NCBI GenBank assembly: GCA_949358305.1
Contig: OX442314.1
Span: 45,144,581-45,208,580 of the forward strand
Direction: 5' to 3'
Source: Strigamia acuminata
Taxonomy: Eukaryota > Arthropoda > Chilopoda > Geophilomorpha > Linotaeniidae
DNA length: 64,000 bases
Shown here: positions 56,815-64,000 of the stretch, piece by piece
How positions within the stretch are numbered: the first letter of the stretch is position 1
Layout: each line of letters begins with the position of its first letter
Made by a program: the position numbers and the translations under genes
Notes under the pieces: generated by a model
What the model was told of the DNA's origin: nothing
The model's database searches: none
What the model saw: the letters and a program-made list of their open reading frames with translations, nothing else

Positions 56815-57407
56815 TGTGACTGCTATGGTCTCTTCCAGTGTAGTCAGGGGACTGAGAACACTTGGTAGGGACGCATACTTCACGTAAATGACGGAGACTT
56901 CCCACAATATTGGTTGGTTGGCCTTTATTGCGTTGTCTAGGGGTATGGGGAAACCCGTCACCCGCTGCAGAGGTGCCACGAAGGCACACCGCACCGGCAA
57001 CCGACCCGCCGCGCACTGGGTGGGAACCCAATGCGTGGCGTGGTCGGTTCGACTTAACATTCGTGTCGTACTTACCTACGACCCACGCGTCCACTCATGG
57101 AGGCTGCACAACGATGGGAACCGTCGTACTGAGTATCATCGTGGTGAATGGTGAGGAGTACAGAGTCAAACCGGGACACTGCTTGTCCCTCCCAGATGAA
57201 CACCTTCTCCTCTCGGGGAGCTGCTGCAGGCACGTCCTTCTCAGGCCGTGTCCAACACTCAACTCTCTCACAACACTCCCTCCTCACCACACCACTCCAC
57301 TCCCTCCTCCCCGGGCTAGGTCAACTACCCACGTAGGGGTTGACCTTTGGGGCCGCACGGTGGTGTGTGGCAGTGCCGCAGGTCACCTAGGTGGCCTGGC
57401 GGTCACA
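56815..57407 (-). repeat. Gypsy-like 5' LTR
   Basis: 593-bp partner of 44898-45490. It sits at the boundary of segmental duplication copy B. Confidence 0.92.
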
Positions 57408-58871
57408 ATATATATATAACACTCTGTGATAATGCAGGTAATACAAATTTTATGTAAATGCCACATTTGTTCGTGGAGGAATGCGGGCTTACATTACAAA
57501 GTCATGTAAATGCCACATTCATAAAAAGATATAAAGAAATAAATAAAATAAATGTTCAAATATAAAAATAAAATGCAATAAAAAAATTTGCAAATGACCA
57601 GAGCTCTCTTCTGGTTCACTGAGACCTGTCAAGTCATCAGTTTATCCAGGGGTGACCACGTGGAGGTAGAGAGTTGGATTTTACACCCCCTACTACTCTG
57701 AACTGATATAGATGTGAGCGAAGACAATAAAAAACAGGCCACTTGGTTTCATGTACTGCAGACCTACATGTCTGCGCTAACCCGCGGTGAAAATGGAAAA
57801 CATTAAATTTAAAAAATAACAAATAAATATCTAACCACCTCATTCACACGAAGTTAGAGAATAGAAGTAACGCGAAAGAAGCATATTCCATTGAAGAAAC
57901 TTGTAAATAAATTCGTAAATTTTTTCTTCTTTTTCTTTTTTCCGCGATGAATTGAAGGAATTTTCTGTGGTCGGTCCTCCATTGTGACGCATTAGCACTG
58001 GAGGAAAAAATAAGAGAATTAAATAATTATAAATTAATTTGTTGGTTGTGTGAGTTGTGCGCTTACTTTGCAAGTTTCCTCGTATCAAAGTCTCAGAAGC
58101 AAAGTTGAATTCAAATGAAAAGTTAAATTCGAATCAAGAAAACGATAGGCATAAATCTCCACGCTTCGTATCGTGCTTGTTAAACATGACTACGGGGATC
58201 ACAAACGAAAATCACGGAGAGTCTCGAAACAATGAAGAGAGAACGAATCTTTAAGGTTAACTTTACCTACGGACACCTAGAAGGACACACAGCTTAATCA
58301 ACATGAATCTATCTGTTTATGCCCATCCTAGACGCTCCTGAGTCCTGATTGAGAGAGCACCGAATTAAAATTCATGACATTCAGAAACATCGAGGTATTT
58401 TTATTTTATATTTCTTGTGTATTAAAAATGACTGTTACAAAATAATAAAAAAAATTTCAAATTTTCCAAAATTCATCCAAATTTGCAAGACAGCCATTCC
58501 TAGCCAGGCCACGAACCATGGTCCTTGAAGACGGTTTCTTCTTCACCCTTTTCGTCCGTGATACGTCCCTAGAAGAACGTTCAAGTTGTTTAAAAAAATT
58601 AAAATATTTTCAATTAATTTCAAAAAATATTATAACTGAAATACAGTAACATATTACAATAAAAACATACATTTAGTGTTTTTGGGATCAAAAATCAAAG
58701 ATGAATGTTCGCCTTGCCCAAGTATTTAGCAGGAAAACAGCTGCTGGAGAAAAGGAAACCGAAACAGTAGCCGTGCTGCAAGATAAACAAAATGGCGACG
58801 CAAATCGCCAAAAAAAAAACAAAAGAAGAACGTATTTTAGATAACGCCTTGTAAACGTATCGCCATTGCCG

Positions 58872-58879
58872 TATAAATA
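58872..58879 (+). promoter_or_regulatory. TATA box of the acidic-protein gene
   Basis: TATAAATA 52 bp before the ATG at 58924. Absent from copy A because of its deletion. Confidence 0.6.
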
Positions 58880-58923
58880 CAACTACTTTCCACCACTTGT
58901 TTATTTGTATTTGTAGCACAAAC

Positions 58924-59367
58924 ATGAAGCCTGTTGAAAACCAATCCCTTTACGAACAGGAATTGTACGCAATGTTGCAATTAGAATCGCGTTTCGGTGT
59001 CGGTGTTGATTTTGGGAATTACGCCGATTTCTTGCATACTAATAACCAAGAACACGATCAACAAGTTCCAGATGTTGTTGATGACGTCGAACACGATGAC
59101 GAAGATGATCAGGATCCAAGTTTCGAAGGTAATCAAGATCTAAGTTTCGATGTTAATCGAAATGTGACGGATGACCTCGGAAGCTATAAAGAAAATTCCG
59201 TCGCAAATAAAATGAGATTCGTCCACATCACTATAGTTGATGGCGAACAAGATCTAGAGAAGAATCTCGCTCATAATGAGGAAGACAGATGGTTGTCGGA
59301 ATCATCGGACGATGACTCCGACAACAGTTTGTGTGACGGTTTTGTGCACGCCCAGTCGAAAAATTGA
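58924..59367 (+). CDS. Small acidic protein, function unknown
   Basis: 147 residues from ATG 58924, no introns seen. TATA box upstream and AATAAA about 25 bp after the stop. An N-terminal helix-like start (MKPVENQSLYEQELYAMLQL) is followed by low-complexity acidic sequence (DDVEHDDEDDQD). A conserved middle block reads MRFVHITIVDGEQD. The acidic/Ser tail (SESSDDDSDNSLCDGF) contains good casein-kinase-2-type sites. No membrane segment, signal peptide or known domain. A paralogue lacking the 5' end is at 30347-30709; the middle block and the C-terminal tail are the most conserved parts. Possibly a nuclear or chaperone-like acidic factor, but that is a guess. Confidence 0.6.
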   Translation: MKPVENQSLYEQELYAMLQLESRFGVGVDFGNYADFLHTNNQEHDQQVPDVVDDVEHDDEDDQDPSFEGNQDLSFDVNRNVTDDLGSYKENSVANKMRFVHITIVDGEQDLEKNLAHNEEDRWLSESSDDDSDNSLCDGFVHAQSKN

Positions 59368-59837
59368 TTGAATGTTTAGTTTTGTTTGAAATAAAGAATA
59401 TTGTTTTGTATTACTCTAACCTCATTTCTGTATACTGATATCTAATCACGCGTGGAATAGAAGAATAGATTTAATCCCAACGATGCCCAAATTCGAGACA
59501 AACCAGTTCGCTTTAACGAAAAAGACGCGAATTACGTATCACTAACCCTAAGAAAACGACAACAGCTCGGAATAATTATTTGAAAATATTTGCACACTTG
59601 TGTAACGAATATTCCTCGTTATAACAAACTTATAAAAAACTTACTTTTTTAAAGGCTTTTATTTAACTTGACATGAAAGCTTGTCGGTATGTGTTTCTAT
59701 CTTCCGTCCAGTGTTTTTTGATGTGTTTATACATATATAATCCATTTCATCCATCTTTCTGCCAATTATGTTGATAGGACATCAGCCCAGTATATTACGT
59801 TTGTTGGATTGTTTGCGACTATCAGGCACCTGTTCCA

Positions 59838-60280
59838 TTTTTTATTGATTTTTATTGATTTTTATTTTATTTAGTGTTCAAAATGAATGTTTTGATGATG
59901 AAAATGTCATCAAAACGTTTAAAACCGATGCAAAAAGTTACGTTTTTAAAATGATTACCGGTAAATATTTTGTTTTGTTTGAAATGAAGATAGATGATTG
60001 TAAGGAAATAATTATGAGTATTGTTTTTCTACAGAAACAACACGCAGCAAATCGCGAATTAGTTCAAGTTCGCGTTCATGTTCAACACAATTTTCAGTTA
60101 ACTTTTCTAATTTTTTCTTAAAGAATTGTGGTTTGCAGATGAAAAAAAAAAACTTTTTTTTTAGTAAAGCAGTCGTTTTTATTGATTTTTATTTTATTTA
60201 GTGTTCAAAATGAATGTTTTGATGATGAAAATGTCATCAAAACGTTAAAAATCGATGCAAAAAGTTACGTTTTTACTTTG
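59838..60280 (+). repeat. Duplicated 105-bp block in the 3' region
   Basis: 59841-59948 and 60175-60272 share TTTTATTTAGTGTTCAAAATG through AAAAGTTACGTTTTTA, 329 bp apart. Each encodes VQNECFDDENVIKT but no complete gene. GAAGATAGATGATTGTAA near 59985 also occurs at 30718. Confidence 0.75.
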
Positions 60281-60639
60281 TTCGGACGGAATAACTTTTT
60301 AAACAGTGACATTCTAATTTTCTGCTCCAAAATTCACCAACAAAGTAGCCCGACTACGCTCGCAAGCAGCTATTTGACTAGCCACATCTCCTCTCCCCGT
60401 AGCCTCAGCATTCTCAATCTTCCACGACAAATTCAGAACATACAAAACCGTGAAAGTGAAAGAAAGTTTTTACAATTTTTTACATTTCATTTACAATGCA
60501 AAAACGTGTTTTAAAATTGAAAATAAACCGAGGAAAAAATATACAATTCTACTCGTCAAGAATTCAAAGTAATAAGTATGTTACTTTACAAAGTGAAATG
60601 CACAAAAAAAAACAAAAAATTAGCACTTGAATTTAAGAA

Positions 60640-60840
60640 TTATAAACAGAATGTATGAAACAAACGTTTTTAAATTTATATTCCTGCTTAAAATGCTTTT
60701 ACACTGCAGGAATAATCACACAAATGGCACTTGAAATAAATGTGGAAGAAATTTTATATTCCATTTACAATACAAGAACGTGAAGTACAAACAGGTAAAA
60801 GTGTTTTAAAATTGAAAATAAACAGAGAAAAATATACAGA
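60640..60840 (-). pseudogene. Remnant 3' end of a second zinc-finger gene copy
   Basis: ATTCCTGCTTAAAATGCTTTT, then GAATAATCACACAAATGGCAC and the downstream GTGTTTTAAAATTGAAAATAAAC text repeat the end and 3' flank of the gene at 60868-61575, with all but a fragment of one finger deleted. Confidence 0.65.
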
Positions 60841-60867
60841 ATGAACAAAATGAACGTTTTTAAATTT

Positions 60868-61575
60868 CTATTCCTGCTTAAAATGCTTTTCTCCTGTATG
60901 GGTTAGAAGATGTCTTCTTAAATGCCGACTATGATTGCAAGAATATCCACACAAATGGCACTTGAACGGTTTTTCTCCTCTGTGGGTTAAAAGATGTGTT
61001 CTTAAATGCCCGCTCTGATTGCAAGAATAATCACACAAATGGCACTTGAATGGTCTTTCTCCAGTATGGGTTAATAAATGCCTCTTTAAATTCCCTTTTA
61101 CACTGAAGGAATAATCACACAAATGGCACGTGAATGGTTTTTCTCCAGTATGGGTTAATAAATGCCTCTTTAAATTCCCTTTTACACTGAAGGAATAATC
61201 ACACAAATGGCACGTGAATGGTTTTTCTCCTGTATGGGTTAATAGATGGTCATTTAAATGCCCACTTTGATTGGAACAATAATCACACAAATGGCACTTG
61301 AACAGTTTTTCTCCTGAATGGGTTAATAAATGTGTTTTTAAGTTCCAATTTTTAGCCGAAGAGTAATCGCACAAATGACACTTGAACGGTTTTTCTCCAG
61401 TGTGATTTCGCATGTGGACAGTCATGCAACTTTTAAGTCGAAATGTAAGTGAACATATTTGACATTTGAACGGCTTTTCACCAGTGTGTTTAAGCATGTG
61501 CTGTTGCAATAAGTACACGTATGAACACGAATATTCACACAGGTTGCATTCGTAATCCTCACGTGTTCTCTTCAT
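60868..61575 (-). CDS. C2H2 zinc-finger protein, eight fingers
   Basis: 235 residues on the minus strand. Eight C2H2 fingers run head to tail with TGEKPF linkers, from [19 protein letters not shown] to [19 protein letters not shown], and almost nothing else. A sequence-specific DNA-binding nuclear protein is likely. Fingers 5 and 6 ([14 protein letters not shown]) are identical in protein and apparently in DNA over 84 bp, a recent unit duplication. No KRAB, ZAD or BTB domain is in the frame. A TTTCAG about 20 bp upstream of the ATG could be an acceptor, so an upstream exon is possible. The last linker ends in KHFKQE. Confidence 0.85.
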   Translation of the reverse strand: MKRTREDYECNLCEYSCSYVYLLQQHMLKHTGEKPFKCQICSLTFRLKSCMTVHMRNHTGEKPFKCHLCDYSSAKNWNLKTHLLTHSGEKLFKCHLCDYCSNQSGHLNDHLLTHTGEKPFTCHLCDYSFSVKGNLKRHLLTHTGEKPFTCHLCDYSFSVKGNLKRHLLTHTGERPFKCHLCDYSCNQSGHLRTHLLTHRGEKPFKCHLCGYSCNHSRHLRRHLLTHTGEKHFKQE

Positions 61576-61860
61576 TTTTTTTTTACTTTAACCACTGAAA
61601 TGAACGTATGGTCTGAAATAAAAAAAAATAATAATTATTAAGTTCGAAAACGATTAACTTAATTAGACACACTCTAAATAATATTGGAATGTATATACTC
61701 TGAACAAACGCCGTATGGGAAGGTCCGGGCACCGCCGCCAATGGTTCGAATTCAGTTAGGCCTAACGTTTGTCGCGCTCAACTCGGTCTGTCGCTGATAC
61801 GTGGTATGAGTCACTCTCTGATCTCGCAATACCGCTTTACTCAAGCGGTTACCCAAATAA
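61576..61860. other. Spacer, no gene seen
   Basis: AT-rich, with no supported coding frame. Confidence 0.35.
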
Positions 61861-62767
61861 TGTAACACGGCAAGACAATGTAAAAGGTAAATATAATAAA
61901 TGTATTTATTATACGGGAATATACAGTTAAAAGGGAATAAAATATGTAAGGGAATAAAAAGGTAAAAGGAAAGGGGTGTGAAGTTGGCGGGAAACTGGTC
62001 GAGGTCGTCCTTTGTCGCTGTGGATCCAAGATGGCGTCCGCGTGGCAACGTGGTGTCGTCTTGGGCCGGCGTGGCAATGAATGGCGTCCTCGTCTCACGT
62101 TTCTCGTTCGGTCCTTCGGGCTCACGCTGGTCGGGCGCGAGTGAATGCCTGAAAGGTCTTACTTCTGGTCTGTTGTCTAGGTTTAGGGTTTTTTGTAGGT
62201 GTCCGGCGATCACACAGCGGCGGACGCTTGGTGGTTCCCGGCGATACACACAGCGGCGGGAACGCTCGTCGTGGTTACTGCAATTTAGGCTTGTGCGACC
62301 GTTTGTCTGCACAACTCGCTAAATTGGAGTAGGTTTACTATTTCTAGCTGGCTTGCTAAAATAGTGTGGTAATCTTGTTTCGCAGGTTACTCTGCGGAGG
62401 TTAACACAAATCAATCGTACTCACGTTGAAAGTCCCTTGTCCTAGGTCACTCCTGAAGTCTTTGTACTTAGGCTTGATCGTTTTAGGACGTTTGGCTTTT
62501 ACGTGTATCTTGGTTGATTTTTGTGTTGGTTCTGCCCGCTCAGTGCAAGGCGAATTCCTTTGCACAAAGCGGGGGGTGACAGGTGACTAAAGCCACCCAA
62601 TAGTGGAGAAGACGAATCTCCCCCACTCCCCCAGGGCAGACGCCCGTCCATTGACTGGATGTCAATGCTCTGAGGGAAGGGAGGCGCGCGTGCGACTCCC
62701 CTTCTTTACCCGTATGTAGGCCACGAGAGAAACTCTTCGTGCCCCACCCCAGTCGGGTCACCACACG
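61861..62767 (-). repeat. Possible 3' LTR of a second GC-rich LTR-type element
   Basis: On the minus strand GGGAGGGGGACG (about 62768-62779) abuts TGTGGTGACC at 62767, like a polypurine tract next to an LTR. Reading on, poly(A)-like signals occur at about 61910-61940 and a TG/CA end may lie at 61861. The partner LTR is outside the window, so the boundaries are tentative. Confidence 0.4.
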
Positions 62768-62804
62768 TCCCCCTCCCAGCTCTGACCGCCGGTGTTCGGA
62801 GCGA

Positions 62805-64000
62805 TCAATCCTTCTTGCTGGGACCCGACGCTGGATCCATCGCCTGGGCGAAACTCACTCCAGGGACGGGCGGCTCAGCGCCGGGCGGCACAACGCCGGG
62901 CGGCAAAACCAGATCTCCAACCAAGGCTGAAGACTGGTCGCGGGGGTCCTCGTGCTCGGAAATGAAGCACAATGCGTGGCCGCCGGCTGGCTCGTACGGG
63001 GCACGTCTCCTCTCATGCAGCCAAACCCGCGGAATGAACGCCGAAAACCCGGAATTGGTGTGCCGGATCGCGTTCGCCTCCGCGGCCGTTCGAGGCGCAC
63101 GGTGGGCCCTCAGCAAACGCTGATGGAGGATCAAATCGGTGGTCTGGCGCACCTGGTTGTGTAGCCAAACGAATACCGATTTCCCCTTGTCTCTCTGCGC
63201 GAGGATGAATTTGCGCGTCGCCGTCGTCATCGACAGCTGAGAGAACTCGTCACACAACTTCTCATAGTAGTTTGTCGGAGGCTTCGCCGCTTTCGCTGGC
63301 TTGGCGCTCTTCGAAACCACTGCCTGCTGGACAGTCTCTTCCTGCGCTTCTTGGGCTGCGGGAGGCGTCAGGCTCTGGCGAGCGGCGGACATCGTTGGCG
63401 GCGTCCGGCATAGCAGGCGTCTAGGCTTACCCGCCGCATTTGATAGGACGGGTGTCTGTGGCGTCGCCGCTGGTGGCATCGGTGGCGGCGGCGGAGGTGG
63501 AGTTGGGGCTCCACGTGAAGCAGTCGAAGAGGCGGCGTCGCTCTCCATCGGCTCTTCACTCGTGACCATCATTGCGTGTGACTGCGCTGACGGTGTTGGC
63601 TCCCACGTGGTAACGGCGTGGCGGAAGGCCATGCTCCGCAACTTATACCCCTCCCATTCGGGGTTCACCACGTCCCGGGTCAGCTCGAAGCGAGTCATCG
63701 CCGGGTTGGGGAGAATGGCGCTCCATTCTCCAACGAGTGCGCGAGGTATCTGCACACCCTCTCTGTCTACTACGGACCAACAGGCCATCGCCTGTCGTCC
63801 GACCCCAAAGAGCGAGGGGGTCAATAACTGGACCATGATTTTCGTCAAAGCCAGCTGTAGACTGCGCCGATTTACAGGGTTGCTGCGATCAGGATCTGCA
63901 GCGAACGCGCGCGAGTGGTGCCGCATCATCGAAATCCCCCACTCGATGAAATGGCGCTGAGTGACGTCGGCGCCCTGCAGAGCAGCGGCGGCGGCCCTCG
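62805..64000 (-). CDS. 3'-proximal ORF of a GC-rich LTR-type element, N-terminus beyond window
   Basis: The frame is open from the window edge to the stop at 62805, about 398 residues visible; an internal Met-Met at 63929 is probably not the start. Segments: a helical block (RRSLQLALTKIMVQLLTP), a Pro-rich linker with a PPPPPPP run, a Lys/Ala-rich stretch, and an ordered C-terminal block (KLCDEFSQLSMTTATRKF, HNQVRQTTDLILHQRLLRAH, HTNSGFSAFIPRVW). No signal peptide or catalytic motif. It stands in the same place (just before a polypurine tract and LTR-like end) as the ORF at 46204-48525. NSGF occurs in both, but overall similarity is too weak for me to claim homology. Confidence 0.55.
   Translation of the reverse strand, partial: RAAAAALQGADVTQRHFIEWGISMMRHHSRAFAADPDRSNPVNRRSLQLALTKIMVQLLTPSLFGVGRQAMACWSVVDREGVQIPRALVGEWSAILPNPAMTRFELTRDVVNPEWEGYKLRSMAFRHAVTTWEPTPSAQSHAMMVTSEEPMESDAASSTASRGAPTPPPPPPPMPPAATPQTPVLSNAAGKPRRLLCRTPPTMSAARQSLTPPAAQEAQEETVQQAVVSKSAKPAKAAKPPTNYYEKLCDEFSQLSMTTATRKFILAQRDKGKSVFVWLHNQVRQTTDLILHQRLLRAHRAPRTAAEANAIRHTNSGFSAFIPRVWLHERRRAPYEPAGGHALCFISEHEDPRDQSSALVGDLVLPPGVVPPGAEPPVPGVSFAQAMDPASGPSKKD

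Larger units (their letters stand above)
44898..57407 (-). mobile_element. 12.5-kb Gypsy-like LTR element with defective pol and an extra 3' ORF
   Basis: 593-bp LTRs at 44898-45490 and 56815-57407 differ at three positions. ATAT flanks both ends, a likely 4-bp target duplication. A polypurine tract directly upstream of the left LTR on the minus strand (45491-45502) sets the orientation. In coding order: 5' LTR, 3-kb leader (56814-53799), protease-RT-RNase H frame (53798-50892), 2.4-kb spacer, a 774-codon ORF (48525-46204), 0.7-kb 3' UTR, 3' LTR. No CCHC gag and no integrase core are recognisable. The coding parts are much richer in GC than the host flanks. Confidence 0.88.
57420..59420 (+). 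repeat. Segmental duplication copy B (partner 28990-30780)
   Basis: See copy A. The Gypsy-like element inserted at its left edge. Confidence 0.8.

Noticed and set aside
63301-63960. 219-codon plus-strand frame with Gly run
   Set aside because: Antisense of the Pro-rich linker of the minus-strand ORF.

Overview
The window is nuclear DNA of an invertebrate animal, most likely an arthropod. Genes are split by short GT-AG introns (about 55-150 bp), the flanks are AT-rich, and the mobile elements are animal types: BEL/Pao, a Copia element primed by half an initiator tRNA, a Gypsy-like family, a two-ORF non-LTR element, and hAT and pogo relics. The species cannot be named from the sequence.

Layout. 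0.3-11.5 kb: a tandem cluster of three intact DEG/ENaC (pickpocket-like) channel genes with the same exon structure, plus a first-exon relic of a fourth. A Copia-type gag-protease element (5.8-8.35 kb) lies between genes 2 and 3, and a Gypsy-family solo LTR sits in an intron of gene 2. 11.9-16.2 kb: a non-LTR retrotransposon with ORF1, an endonuclease-RT ORF2, a 3' hairpin and a short 3' tandem repeat. 16.6-17.2 kb, minus strand: a MORN5-like host gene with a 65-bp intron. 17.4-24.25 kb: a hAT relic, then a complete BEL/Pao element with identical LTRs inserted in an older Gypsy RT relic. 24-33 kb: accessory AT-rich DNA with a TA-flanked MITE, Copia and DEAH-helicase relics, and a 5'-deleted copy of an acidic-protein gene. 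33.1-37.6 kb: a second BEL element that has lost RT/RNase H and the integrase core but keeps its gag-protease frame. 38.5-44.9 kb: a small TATA-box ORF, a near-perfect hairpin, LTR relics, a pogo-type transposase fragment, degenerate repeats and a minisatellite. 44.9-57.4 kb: a 12.5-kb Gypsy-like element, minus strand, with 593-bp LTRs differing at three positions. 57.4-61.6 kb: the intact acidic-protein gene and an eight-finger C2H2 gene. 61.8-64 kb: the 3' end of another GC-rich LTR-type element, cut by the window edge.

Main theme: three recently inserted LTR elements (Copia 5813-8350, BEL-2 33127-37591, Gypsy-like 44898-57407) keep long protein-coding frames but lack working pol functions. 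One complete BEL element (18270-24157) is intact. The most unusual item is the Gypsy-like element. Its protease-RT-RNase H frame is open apart from one TAG, but several catalytic aspartates are replaced. It also carries a long ORF of unknown function with a CxxC...CxxC motif between pol and the 3' LTR.
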